The notes under the pieces: generated by a model
What the model was told of the DNA's origin: nothing
What the model saw: only the letters and a program-made list of their open reading frames with translations
The model's database searches: none
Shown here: positions 43,557 to 53,721 of the stretch, one piece after another
Numbering within the stretch: position 1 is the stretch's first letter
Layout of the letters: every line of letters begins with the position of its first letter
Source: Prorocentrum cordatum
Lineage: Eukaryota > Sar > Dinophyceae > Prorocentrales > Prorocentraceae
Length of the DNA: 64,000 nucleotides
Assembly (NCBI GenBank): GCA_963575745.1
Contig: CAUYUJ010021171.1
Coordinates: forward strand, 383,501 to 447,500
Direction of reading: 5' to 3'
Position numbers and translations under genes: made by a program

Positions 43557-44010
43557 CTTTGATCGTCGGGTGGGTGTAAGTGCGGTAAGAGCGTTGTATA
43601 TCCGATGAAATCGTTTCAACGAAGATGTATGTAGGTTCATGCTAGTTGACCTCACATATTCAACATATATAAAATATCGAACTTCGCATTCATCTACTTA
43701 ACGTTTTGTTAGATAAGTATATTCAACAACATACCATACATACTACTCACAGAACCATCCATCTTATCAACTGAGCTATCGGGTACCACTGCCAAGATAT
43801 ATCGATACATACACCTCAACATACCCAACTTAGTAGCTAAGTCAGCTAAGTCGATGTGGGCTGTCCGATTCGGTTAACCCGAAATTTGCATAACTTTCTA
43901 TGTTTTGCATGTTTGTTCTTGATATTGCTATGTTTCGGGAAAAAAAAAACCACAAAAAACGTTTTAACAACTACAACACAACAGTTTTTTCAGGACAGGG
44001 CGCCGCAGGT
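43557..44010 (+). repeat. Left terminal inverted repeat, AT-rich
   Basis: About 450 bp, much richer in A/T than the surroundings, with TAAGT/ACTTA and CATAC words. The outermost 39 bp and two inner blocks match the right end inverted. AAAAAAAAAACCACAAAAAA lies near its inner edge. Confidence 0.75.
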
Positions 44011-44109
44011 CGACGCGCCGAGCCGCCCTCAGGACGCCTGCGGGGCGCGGAGGGGAAGGGGGGAGAGGGAGAGGGGGGGGGATCAACTATTCTTCAAACT
44101 GCCTCCCCT

Positions 44110-44290
44110 CGGCGGCCATCACCGCCTCCCCTCTCCTCTCCTCGTTGTCGGCGGCCAGCCCGCCCCCGCTCCCTCCTGCCGCCTTCCCTCCCCGAGCCCG
44201 CCTTCCTTCTTCGGCGGCATATCCGCCCCTCCCTCCTGCACCTCTCTATCGAAGGGCGGCGCATCCGCCAGCGGCATATCCGCTCTCGCA
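44110..44290. repeat. GGCGG...CCGCC palindromes, left subterminal
   Basis: At least five copies, for example GGCGGCCATCACCGCC, GGCGGCATATCCGCC and GGCGCATCCGCC, between the left end and the transposase stop. Confidence 0.7.
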
Positions 44291-44310
44291 TGCGCTCGTT
44301 TTTTCCTTTT

Positions 44311-46725
44311 TCACGTGATGGCGAGCACATAGCCATCGTCCTGTAGTCGCCGATAAGCCGCCCAGGCTGGCGGGATCAGCTCGGCGGGCATCACGGCGAC
44401 GTCGCCGCGCGGCCGCCACAGGGACGCGCCTGGGCATGGCGCGCGCACCCATTCCAGGGTCTCCACCAGCAGGTAGCTGGCGGCGCCAGCCTGCGCGCAG
44501 CAATGCACGATGTACGCCTCGCCGTCGCCCAGGAGAAAATCCTGAGGGCAGCAACGCCTCGATTTTTGGGGGGGCACACGCATGTGCACCCCTAAATACC
44601 AAGGTTGGTTGCGCCGTCTGTCCTGGCTGCCGTACATCTGGCCGTCGATCGACGCCTCTCTGCTGGTCCACGTTTCAGCCCTGCGGAGGGGTCCTCCTCC
44701 TCCTCCTCCTCCTCCTCCTCCTCCTCCTCCTCCTCCTCCTGGCGGCGAGCCGCCTCGGCGGCAAACCGCCTTCCCCTCTCCCAGCCCATCTTCCTCCACA
44801 AAGGGCATGCAAGGTTGCGCCCCGAGTGCCCGAACGTACTGTCCAGCTCTGGCGTGCGCCACGCTTTGGCGCGGGAGCGCGGCGCCTCCTTCGCTTCCTC
44901 CAGGAAGCAGGCGAGCATCGCCGTCAAGGCCGACCGCTCGAAATTCTCAGGGTTGTCGATCTCCTGCGACCTGGACCGAAGCAGGTTGTGCTTCCGCTCG
45001 AGTACGAAGGCGTCCAACCAGATGCCGTCCTCCGCAGGCTGGTCGGGGACGTGCCACAAATAATGATGCTTCGGCTTGATCAGGGCTGGCCCGTGCGCGG
45101 CTTTGTGCAGCGCCAAGGAAATCGAAACGGCCTTGGTCCAGACAGCTATCAAATTCGGCACGGCGCCGATCCTCAGGACGTAGCCGAACCGCCTGCCACC
45201 TAAGCGCTCGAGGATGCGCGCGGGCCGACGCGGTGCATCCTCGAACGCGCAGGCCAGCGTTTGCGTTTCAGCTGCGGCCGCATGTCCTTTTGCCCTGCAT
45301 GTACAATTCGAGCATCTTCGCCATCGCCTCGAACGACCGCGCCGCAGCGTTCGCCATGCCGCTGGGACGCAGCTCTGTGTGCACCCAATGACGAATCAAA
45401 GGGAACACGGCCAAGCAATCCGACGCCTTGCCCACGAAGTGCGACGCCTTGCAGGTCGCTTTCTTCCGAGCCACGCTGAACAGAAACGCTGGCGGTTTCC
45501 TGCCGCGTCTGCCAGTCCGCCACGCCGAGCAGCGATCCCGCCACGTTCCCCACGCGTCGGGGATGACATCCCTCACCGCCTTGAGGAGCGCAAAGATTTC
45601 GACCTGCAAGGTCCCGCCGCTGGCCAGCATGGTATGCATGGGGTCCCTCACGTATGTGCTCGGCGGCGCCACCGTCCGCAACGCCTGGCACGCCACCAGA
45701 GAACGGTCATCCAGAGTGATGCCCATTGCCGTCTCCTTCGGGGGCCGGAACATCAGAAGGGAAGGAAGGGGGGGACATCAGAAGGGGATCGATGGAAATG
45801 TTTTCCTCCCTGGCTCCAGTCTCTCGATGTTCGCTCTGGTTGTCGTGTCCCGCAGCGACGCCAAATCATCATATTGCTGCAAAAACTCGTCTGACGACAG
45901 CGGGTCAAAGCGCGACGAGTCAGCGCACCAGAGAGGCACGAGGTAATCATCGTCGTCGTAGTCTGCAAGACATTCCGCCTGATCCAGCACAACGTTCTTG
46001 CATTGCAAGCACGGTCTCAGACCTGCAGCGCCCTTGGTGCAGAATGTCTCTTTTCCAGCCGCCTCGTCTGCAATCAAGCGGTGGAACTTGGCGAAAAAGT
46101 GCACGCCGCCGATTGGCGCACCGTGCTCCGACAGACTCTCTGGGCCCAGGAACAGCGCGCGAAGCAATGCCCGCGCCACGGCCGAGCCGCCGATGCTCTT
46201 CTTCACGACGACGCGCAAGGTGCCGATCGGCAGCCACGCAACCTCCTTCTGCAAGAAGGATCCGAACTCGAGGAAACTCGCATACACCGCGAGCTGATTC
46301 CGACGATTATCTATCTTCAAGGCGTTGCCCACGCCAATGTCGTCGTAGTACAGCAAAAGCCTCCACGGCCGATCGCGCGACACAGGGAAACGGCGCATCG
46401 CTTCCCAAAACATTGAACTCCAGAGAGGGCAGTCCGACAGGAGCCTCGGCATCAGCCGATGCGGCAGCGCCACGCTCCATCGGAAAGGCGTGCCGATCTT
46501 GGGCTGCAGCCGCACTGCGCTGATGAGATCGGCCACGGATGCCGTCTGCGATCGCTGCATGGCCCGAGCGCTCACGTCTATAGCATCGCCCGCGTCGTCG
46601 CCATGGCCAAGCGCAGTCACGATTCGCTCGAGCAAAGCCGCGGACACGCCGCGCAGGGCCAGACACTGTTGCAGTCGAGCCCGCTGCTCCACCTGCTTGT
46701 CCACCTGCAGGGCGCGTTTCCCCAT
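44311..46725 (-). pseudogene. Putative DDE-type transposase of the 14.2-kb element
   Basis: ATG 46725 (MGKRALQVDKQVEQRARLQQ) starts the protein; upstream the frame runs into GGCGG palindromes. The core WRLLLYYDDIGVGNALKIDN, NQLAVYASFLEFGSFLQKEV and TKGAAGLRPCLQCKNVV is followed, after a TGA at 45778-45780, in the same frame by STYVRDPMHTMLASGGTLQV. A shifted frame (45161-44740) gives IKPKHHYLWHVPDQPAEDGI and WLDAFVLERKHNLLRS, and a third (44690-44311) LLGDGEAYIVHCCAQAGA and LIPPAWAAYRRLQDDGYV to a stop. I read D of YYDD, D of RDPMH and E of VLERKH as the likely catalytic triad; this is inference. The family resembles one I recall as very common in dinoflagellate gene models. The TGA, a frame change near 45200 and a (GGA)n expansion at 44694-44740 disable this copy. 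Confidence 0.6.
44694..44742. repeat. (TCC)n expansion inside transposase
   Basis: Sixteen TCC triplets (GGA on the coding strand), encoding poly-Glu or poly-Gly and shifting the transposase frame. Confidence 0.85.
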
Positions 46726-46834
46726 TGCGCCGACGCCCGCGCGCGGGAGGGGCGGGGGCGGGGGGCAGCGCGAGGCCCAGCGCGGTTGAGAAAAACGAAT
46801 TGCAGCCAGAGAGACGGAAGTGGAGGCGGGAATG

Positions 46835-46925
46835 GATCGCGGGGCGGAGTAGCCGCCGAAGGGCATGGCGGTGTAGCCGCCTGAAGGGTCGGGAGGGGCG
46901 GCGTAGCCGCCGAAGAGCGTGGGGG
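46835..46925. repeat. GGCGG...CCGCC palindromes, 5' of transposase
   Basis: GCGGAGTAGCCGCC, GGCGGTGTAGCCGCC and GGCGGCGTAGCCGCC lie within 300 bp upstream of the transposase ATG, where a promoter would be expected. Confidence 0.75.
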
Positions 46926-47265
46926 CGAGGGGGCATGGGGGGAGGGGGGAGGGGGGTGGGTGGGGGAGATTGCGGAGGCGCGAAGTGAGCGTAGCAACGG
47001 AACTTGCAAGGGAGATTTCTTTTTCTCGCACGCAATTTCGAGCTTGAGTTTCAAGCTCGGGTTCCAAGCCGCCAGCGCTCGGAGACGGGCGCGGCTGGCG
47101 GCTCGAGCTCGGGACGGGCGCAGCGCGGGACGGGCGCGGCGGCGGCTGGCGGCTCTTAGTGCGGGTGCGCGTGCTGCCTCCAACTCCTCATCCACCTCCT
47201 CCTCCTCTCCTCATCCTGCCTCCTCTTCCTCCTTATCCTCCTCTATCGGCCCAGCCGATCGCCGC

Positions 47266-47562
47266 TCAGCTCTCCTGGTGCGGCTGGCGGCAGAAGAACC
47301 GAATGCCGCCTGGGATGTCCTGCACCGTCTGCTTCGACATCTGGCACAGCATCTTGCCGCGCTCCTCGGTGCGGCGCGCCTCCTCCATCATGCGCCGCGC
47401 CTTGTCGATGAGCATCTGGCCCTTGATGCCAACGGCGCGTGCATGGCGGCAACGATTGCGCCACTCGATGAAGCGCACCACGATGGTCGCCCAGCTCCAC
47501 GCACTGCCACCCGTGATGAGCTCGAAGTCATCGACGTCGTACTTGTCCGCGATGCTCGCCAT
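47266..47562 (-). CDS. 98-aa element-encoded protein
   Basis: ATG 47562 starts MASIADKYDVDDFELITGGS and continues through RFIEWRNRCRHARAVGIKGQ and EEARRTEERGKMLCQMSKQT to a stop at 47266. It is predicted mostly helical and charged, with a possible short coiled-coil (residues 50-80). A spliced-leader relic lies 44-65 bp upstream on the same strand, so the gene's 5' UTR appears to derive from a trans-spliced mRNA. Family unknown. Confidence 0.6.
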   Translation of the reverse strand: MASIADKYDVDDFELITGGSAWSWATIVVRFIEWRNRCRHARAVGIKGQMLIDKARRMMEEARRTEERGKMLCQMSKQTVQDIPGGIRFFCRQPHQES

Positions 47563-47605
47563 GGCGGCGCAAGACCGCGAAGGGGCACGACCTCGAGCGG
47601 CTCCA

Positions 47606-47627
47606 CTTGAGCCACAAAGACTACGGA
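47606..47627 (-). other. Dinoflagellate spliced-leader relic upstream of 98-aa gene
   Basis: On the minus strand CCGTAG-TCTTTG-TGGCTCAAG matches the 21 invariant leader bases at 18 positions, with a permitted T in front. Both ends of the leader (CCGTAG and TGGCTCAAG) are exact. Confidence 0.75.
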
Positions 47628-47681
47628 TGAGGGGTGGGACGGTGGCAGATCATGTCATTGGGAAACGCGAGAGAACGGTGC

Positions 47682-48281
47682 GAGCGCGATGGGCAGCAAA
47701 GGCGGCATCTCCGCCAAATGAAGGCAAGGCGGCATGTCCGCCAAGGGCTTGCGAGAGTGGAAAGGCGGCATCCCCGCCAAACGAAGGGCTGCGGTGGTAA
47801 CGAGTGGGGTGGCGATGGCAACGAAGAAATGTTTTTTTCAACAACAATAACAATTGTACGAAATCACACACCTCGTCATGAGCGGCCCAACTGCCGCCCC
47901 TGCCAAGGAGCTGCTTCGCCTCTGCTTCGTCTCCGACCGCCAATCGATGGGATTCCCAACGGTGTCGCTGGCCTTCGCGAGCCACAGCTCGCGCGGTAGG
48001 GTCTCGGGCAGGACGCGCTCGAGCAGGAGGGAGTTATGCAAGCGCTTCGCCTCGCCAAGTGAGGCATCGGAGCGCGATGAGCAGCAAAGGCGGCATCTCC
48101 GCCAAATGAAGGCAAGGCGGCATGTCCGCCAAGGGCTTGCGAGAGTGGAAAGGCGGCATCCCCGCCAAACGAAGGGCTGCGGTGGTAACGAGTGGGGTGG
48201 CGGTGGAAATGTTGTTTCACCAACAATAACAATTGTACGAAATCACACACCTCGTCAGGAGCGGCCCAACTGCCGCCCCTG
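47682..48281. repeat. ~210-bp direct duplication, 388 bp apart
   Basis: 47682-47907 and 48070-48281 are nearly identical, beginning GAGCGCGATG and including three GGCGG...CCGCC palindromes, a shared ACAATAACAATTGTACGAAA block and the end AACTGCCGCCCCTGC. The segment between them encodes, on the minus strand (48041-47900), a fragment with VGNPIDWRS that is also found in the Pro-rich protein gene at 53170-53205. Confidence 0.8.
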
Positions 48282-48373
48282 CTCACGAGCGGCCCAGCGG
48301 CCGCGGCTTATTCGGGTCCTTCTCCACCTTTTTCAGGCCGTACTTCATGATGTACTGGGCCACCATGGGGCGC

Positions 48374-50312
48374 TCAGGTGCTGTGCTTCTGCGCCTCCTT
48401 GAGCATCCCCGCGATGGCCCTCGCCGCCGAGCTCGCATCCTTCTGGATGCTGATGGCCTCGTCCTGCGTGATCGTCAACGCCACGCCGCTGTGCACGCGC
48501 TTCTGCGCCACCGCCTTCATGACTGCCACAGACTTCCTCGCCGCCTTCGCGTTCTTCACAGCCCATGACGGCACCTTGTCCGCCTTCTCATGCTCGAGGT
48601 ACCCGTCCAGCTCTGTCTCGAGCCTCGTTGCGGTGCCGATCCACTTCAGCGCCAGGTTTTTCTCCTGCGTCTCCTTCTTGGCCTGCTCGGCCTTCTCCCT
48701 CGCTTCCTGTCGCCTCCGCTCCTTCTCAGCGTCCTTATCCCTGCGGAGCCTTCGGGGTTGTCCGAAAATGACAACACTTCGAGCCGAGCGAAATCAATAA
48801 CCCGATCCGAACCTGAAGAGTTGAACGGAAACCGAAAACGAATGCGAAGCCCAGGCGACACCCCTGCGTTGAACCCCCAAACGGCCTGCTCTTGCTCCTG
48901 TCCTTGCTCTTGCCGCGGCTCTTGCTCCTGCCCTTGCGGCGGCTCTTGCTCCTGTCGCGGTCGCCGCGCGAGCGGCTCCTGCTGCGGTTGGTGTCGCGAC
49001 GTCTGTCGCGGCGTCTGCTCCTGCTGTCGCGCCTGCCCCTGCTGTCGCGCCTGCTCATGCTGCGCCTCCTCCTCCTGCGGCTGTCAGACCTGCGCCTGCG
49101 GCGCCGCCTGGATCTGGACATGTCGCTCTCGTCGCTTCTGTCGCCCTTGTCGCCGCCGTGCTCTGCGACGCCCGTCGAGGCCGCTGCCCGCGGGCCGCTC
49201 TGCTTCGCCTGCGTCCTCTTATCGGTGTACAGCTCGTTGCGCACTGCGGCCTCCACTGTCTCGCTCCAGGCCGCCTCCAATTGCGGCCTGTACGTCCACT
49301 CCCCGAGATCAGGGTTCCACCTCTTATCCTGCACATTATCTTCAATCTTTTTCGCGTCGAAGCCGTCGTGCGCCCACTTCCTCAGCGGAAGGTACTTGCC
49401 ACCCTTGCGGACGCGCTCCTCCTCCATCCGTTGGACAGTGATTGAGCTGACCACGAAGGCTTCAATGCGATCGAGGTTCGACAGCCCAGGATCTTCTGCC
49501 AGATCCTTGTAGAACTGCTGCTTGAACTCACTCTTCATTTTGGCGAAACACTTTGGCGGCCACTGTCCGAACCTCCGAGAAAGGCGCACCCCGTTCGTGT
49601 TGCACGCGTCGCACTGGTAAGTCGACTGGCCCTTCGCCCTGATCCTGTAGTTGCACTCTTTTGCCGTGCGACAGCAGCGGTTGCAACGCACGATGCTATC
49701 CTCGATGCCATGCACATCCACGAACTCCCCTACCTGGGGAGCGCCTGCTGGCGGATCGTCCTGAGCTGCCTCCTCCTCCTCCGCCTGCGGCGCTGCCGCC
49801 TCGGGCGAGCGCTCCTCATTCTCAACCTTGGCTACCGCGCCCTGCGGTGGAGCCTCTTCCTCCTCAAGCTCACGCTTGGCACTCTCAAGCTCATCCTGTT
49901 TGACGCCGAGCTCGGAACCAATCTCGTCGCCGCGCTCCTCGGAGCCCGATGCCGCCTCTGACGCTGCGTCGTCCGGCTCTGGTGGCAAAGCCGCTGCGCC
50001 CTGAGGAGGCAGTTCTTCGGCGGGAGCTGCGGCTGACGCAGCTTTGCGAGCCGTCCTCAACGCTGCGGGGTGCTTACCTTTGCCCTTGCCTTTGCTTTTC
50101 CCGCGTGCCTTCGGCGGCCCTGCGTCGGTCAATGCGAGCGGCGGCACAAGCTGTCCAGTCAGTGTCATCTGCGTCCCCGATAGCTTAGCTTTCCCACGGG
50201 GCTTCGCTGCGGGCGCCTTGGTCATCACTCCCTTGTTTTTCGGCCTGGCTGCTCCGAACATCACTGCCAGAGAATGCTGCTGGTGATCTTCAGCGGGCGG
50301 CGTCCCCGCCAT
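48374..50312 (-). CDS. Zinc-finger / SR-repeat protein of the element
   Basis: ATG 50312 (MAGTPPAEDHQQHSLAVMFG) opens a long frame: a basic Lys/Gly region, an acidic Ala/Glu region, then VHGIEDSIVRCNRCCRTAKE with STYQCDACNTNGVRLSRRFG (two CxxC pairs, likely a zinc finger, approx. residues 210-255), an ordered domain (KSEFKQQFYKDLAEDPGLSN; YLPLRKWAHDGFDAKKIEDN) and an Arg/Ser-repeat tail. A predicted 121-bp intron (48741-48861, GT-AG) joins it in frame to a helical C-terminus (ERRRQEAREKAEQAKKETQE; LEHEKADKVPSWAVKNAKAA) ending at 48374. Full length about 600 residues. It may bind nucleic acid; function is not established. Confidence 0.65.
48741..48861 (-). other. Predicted 121-bp intron
   Basis: GT donor (GCAGGG|GTGTCG) and AG acceptor (CCGCAG|GGATAA). 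GCAGGG is present at both borders, so the splice sites fall inside a direct repeat, as with introner-derived introns. Removal keeps the frame and links the SR tail to a coiled-coil. Terminal complementarity inside it is weak. Confidence 0.55.
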
Positions 50313-50600
50313 GGCGGCGTGACCGCCTTGGCACGCGAGAAGCCGCGCGTCGCGCGCGGCCCTGATGCCAAGATGAGCTGGACGCGAAGCGATGACGAAG
50401 AAAACGCGCGGTAAGTGAGGCGGGATAGCCGCCAGCGGAATAGCCGCTTCAAAGGTGGAGGGAGGGGTGGAGTGAGGTATGAAGGGGGCGGCATATCCGC
50501 CAGCGGACTCGCCGCTTGAGAGGGCGCAGGGGCGCGGCGAGGGAGGCGGATTGGCCGCCAGCGGACTAGCCGCTCGAAGCGTGGCGGACGCACGAGGTGA
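50280..50600. repeat. GGCGG...CCGCC palindromes, 5' of zinc-finger gene
   Basis: About seven copies, for example GGCGGGATAGCCGCC, GGCGGCATATCCGCC and GGCGGATTGGCCGCC, several paired with a half-size GCGGACTAGCCGC copy. They overlap and precede the start codon at 50312. Confidence 0.8.
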
Positions 50601-50639
50601 TACGGATACTGAAATGAATTGCGCGCAACATGACAACCA

Positions 50640-50805
50640 CACAAAATTGACATCATGTTATCATATGTTATCATATGTTATCAGGCGTGTGATAACACCA
50701 TGCTAACACATGATAACACCTGATAACATGTTATCAGGTGTTATCAGGTGTTATCAGGTGTTATCAGGCGCGTGATAACATCTGCTAACATATGATAACA
50801 GCCAA
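50640..50805. promoter_or_regulatory. Iteron-like TTATCA/TGATAA array at element midpoint
   Basis: Twelve TTATCA or TGATAA boxes occur in 165 bp, mostly inside TGTTATCAGG or CATATGTTATCA words, in both orientations and at 11-16-bp spacing. The midpoint of the inverted ends is 50659. AT-rich, densely repeated and centrally placed, it resembles iterons of replication origins or a multi-site binding region. Function is inference. Confidence 0.5.
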
Positions 50806-50859
50806 CTTTTTTTTGCCAGTGCATGGCGGCGGCGTAGCGGCACGTCCGCCGAGTTAGTT

Positions 50860-51485
50860 AAGCGGAGCAGCAGGGGCGGAGCGGCGCCCTGCGCTACCGA
50901 CCGCGGACGGCGCCGCGTGCTTCAAACCGCTGCCTGAGCGGCAGCGAAAAGACGGGCGAGCGCGGAAGCGAGGCGCGCTGCCTGAGCGGCAGCGAAGAGA
51001 CGGGCGAGCGCGCGCAATCGGGGCGCGCTGCCTGAGCGTCATCATATGCAAGGCGATGGGGGGGTGGGCGGACATGGCGATGCAGCACATCCAGAAAATA
51101 GCCGCACTCATTCTTATGCGGATGCAGTTTTCTCCACCCAGCCCTTTTGCCAAATCCCATCCAACCGCCCACCTGTCTTATCCGCCGAAGTTCCCTCACC
51201 TTCCTCCCGCTCCGCTCGTCCACTCGCCCCCATATCGCCTTGCATTGGGGGACGGCTACTCGGCCGCCTGCGTGGCCAAAATTCACCTCGGCGTGGCGGC
51301 CTTCACGAATTGAGTGCGGATGGAGTGTGTGGGGGTGTCCTAATTTGTTCTGACACAGGGGTGTGGATTGAAATTGCGTTGGAGGAGTGGGAGGGGGGCG
51401 TGTAGGGCCGACGCGTCGCGCCGCCTGCGCGAATGAGGCTACTGATGCTGAGGCGACATCAGTGCTGCCAGCCGTGCACCTGCAC
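50860..51485. other. Spacer with GC-rich repeat; no gene called
   Basis: CGCTGCCTGAGCGGCAGCGA is repeated three times at 50927-51040. 51046-51405 is open on both strands without an ordered protein. Not annotated as coding. Confidence 0.4.
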
Positions 51486-52124
51486 CTACGAGGTCGCGTT
51501 GCGCACCAGCCAGCTCGCGAGCACGTCCTCGCACTCGGCGATGCATTGCTCCTCTTGGCGGAAAGCGTTCACCGCGCGCTCCGCTATCTGGGCGCACATC
51601 TGCGTCGCAGTACGCGCGCGGCGCAACGAGTCGAGCACAGCCTGGCACTGGGTGCCGTTGAGCACCACGATGCTATCGGGCGACATCTGGCTGGCCAACG
51701 CCGTGGACATCCTCATGCCCGCCGTGGCTGACGAAGCTGCGCCTGACGATCCGCTGCCCTCCGAGAACGCGTCCTTCAGCTGGTGCGAGCGCTCCACGCG
51801 GGATTGTGGAGGGATTGGCGCCAGCTCGACCTTCGGCGCCCCCTTGCGCCTTTTGGCGGAGCCCCAGTTGGCCTTCTCCTCCTCCCATTGGCGCCACTCC
51901 GCGAGGTCGACTTCCCACGAGTCGGGCTCGAGTGCGACAGCAGCTACCTCCGCTTCGTCCTCGCTCAAGTCGTGGTACGGCGACACGCGAAGGTGGTTCA
52001 CCAGCTTGTTCCTGGCCGCCTCCACTGTCTCTCCCTGGAACCACTTGCCGCCCCTTTTGCAGCTGCTGCTCTGTGGGCACTTGAAGCCGAACATGACGGT
52101 CTTCTCGCCCTGCTGGCCTGCCAT
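51486..52124 (-). CDS. 212-aa Cys-motif protein of the element
   Basis: ATG 52124 opens with MAGQQGEKTVMFGFKCPQSS and KWFQGETVEAARNKLVNHLR, i.e. a C-x5-C pair followed by a W-[FY]-Q-G-E-T box and an H near residue 44, compatible with a C2H-type zinc site. An acidic segment (SPYHDLSEDEAEVAAVALEP), a linker and a helical tail (LDSLRRARTATQMCAQIAER; FRQEEQCIAECEDVLASWLV) follow to a stop at 51486. The frame is uninterrupted. It resembles a small protein type I remember from dinoflagellate gene sets; role unknown. Confidence 0.65.
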   Translation of the reverse strand: MAGQQGEKTVMFGFKCPQSSSCKRGGKWFQGETVEAARNKLVNHLRVSPYHDLSEDEAEVAAVALEPDSWEVDLAEWRQWEEEKANWGSAKRRKGAPKVELAPIPPQSRVERSHQLKDAFSEGSGSSGAASSATAGMRMSTALASQMSPDSIVVLNGTQCQAVLDSLRRARTATQMCAQIAERAVNAFRQEEQCIAECEDVLASWLVRNATS

Positions 52125-52279
52125 GGCGGCAGGGCGAGAAGTGCACGGCTAGCGCAGGGGCGGCGTGGGGCGCGAGCCTGTGCGCGCCTAGATTCGAGCC
52201 GATACAGCGTCCCAACAACAAAAACATACATGTGTAAGAGGCGCGGTGGCATCGCACATTTCGGGATGCCAGCAGGCGG

Positions 52280-52520
52280 CGGCGGCGGTTTAGCCGCCAA
52301 TGGAGGGCTCAGGGCGGCGTGGCCGCCAATGGGCGGTTTAGCCGCCAATGGGCGGCGTGGCCGCCAATGGAGGCTTCAGGGCGGTTTAGCCGCCAATGGG
52401 TGGCTCAGGGAAGGACTGGTGTTTTTTTCCAACCGCATAGAACAAACCCGATGCGCCGATGCTCGTATCTGAACGGCGGTTGTCCGCCAGGCGGGGGGAG
52501 GCGGCGCGTCCGCCAATGAG
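52280..52520. repeat. GGCGG...CCGCC palindromes, 5' of 212-aa gene
   Basis: Seven copies, including five within 115 bp alternating GGCGGTTTAGCCGCC and GGCGGCGTGGCCGCC, separated by AATGG or AATGGAGGCTCAGG spacers. Confidence 0.85.
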
Positions 52521-52676
52521 ATAGATCGGCAACGAAGAGAGGGGAGGAGAGATGAGATGAGACGAGGCGGGGAGAGGCGGCGCGTCATGACGCGTCAGCG
52601 CGGATAGCTGCAACTATCCGCGCTCGAATTACGGAAGCTATGCACCCCAGCCCGCTTGCAGGTCCACGCGATCACC

Positions 52677-53721
52677 CTACAAGAAGACATCTCGGCGGGC
52701 GGGCGGGCGCGGCTTCGCTGGCGGTGGTGCCATCTTGCTTGTCGGCTGCAGCCGACGCCCTGCCCTCGGCTGCACCATGCTGGGCTTCCCTGCTGGCGGC
52801 TGCCTGGTCTTCGGCGGCGGCGGCCCCATGGTCTTCGGCGGCGGAGGCGGAACTGGAGGGTTCATATTGCCAGTCCTCCACGGCGCCTGCTGAGGCATCG
52901 TCTTGGGCAAGTTCGGCGCCTTGGGCTCCCGATGCATCAGCTGAGGCTTGGGGACGTGCGCCTCGCGCACCCGCGGCGCTGCCTTGTTGCCGTGCAGCTT
53001 CGCGTACATCTCGCGCTTTGCGCCACCTCGGTTCCCCCAGCGCTTCGCATTGGCGCGCCACGCCTGGCCCTGCCACGTCTGCGGCCCGCCCATGGCGGGG
53101 CCAGGCGGGCCGCGGTCGCGGAACTTCTTGTAGTCGTACTTCATCTGGTACTCCTTGAGCACGGCGAGCACGTTCTCCGACCGCCAGTCGATGGGATTCC
53201 CAACGGGGTCGCTCAGCCAGGCTCGCAGCTGCGTCCTGAACGCCTCCACCGCGCTGGGATGCGCCTCCACCGCCTCGGGGGGCTCTTCCACCACAGGCGT
53301 CGCGCCCCGCATGTGCGACGCGAGCTCCTTCACGAGAGCCGAGGGCGGGAAAGGCCGCTGCCGCGGGTCCCGCGGCGGTGACGTCGGCCCCCGCCTGCGC
53401 GGCGGCGTCGACGGTGCCCGCGGGTGGCGCGGGCTGCGCGATCGCGCTGGCTGCGCCGCCAACGTGGGCGCGCTGGCTGGCCGACTGCCGCTGGCGGAGG
53501 AAGACCGATCCCCTGCGTTGTTGTCCACGCCCGCAAGGTCGGAGAGCAACTGCATCGCTGGCCCGAACATCTCCTGCGCCGAATCGCCAAAACAGTTCGA
53601 CCGAGAGCGGCCAGCCAGTTTCGCGCGCGATGCGCGCGTCCCTGGCTACCGCACGCGGGGCCACTTGTTTTGGCGATGCAGCTGCCTCCAACGCGTCGAA
53701 CGCGCTGTCGCTGTCTGCCAT
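52677..53721 (-). CDS. Pro-rich protein of the element, one frameshift
   Basis: ATG 53721 (MADSDSAFDALEAAASPKQV) reads to VELFWRFG near 53600, where a 1-bp loss moves coding into the frame EMFGPAMQLLSDLAGVDNNA. An Arg/Pro/Ser region is followed by an ordered domain (LRAWLSDPVGNPIDWRSENV; LKEYQMKYDYKKFRD; GQAWRANAKRWGNRGGAKRE) and a Pro-rich tail ending at 52677. About 345 residues. VGNPIDWRS is shared with the fragment at 47900-48041. The frameshift may be decay or an error. Confidence 0.55.

Noticed and set aside
43557-43595. The 39-bp end sequence as part of a tRNA gene
   Set aside because: No cloverleaf or B-box can be formed, and the partner is inverted with further collinear blocks.
52280-52400. 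Regularly spaced palindromes as a CRISPR array
   Set aside because: The repeats are 15 bp with variable centres and 4-14-bp spacers, in a eukaryotic context and without cas genes.
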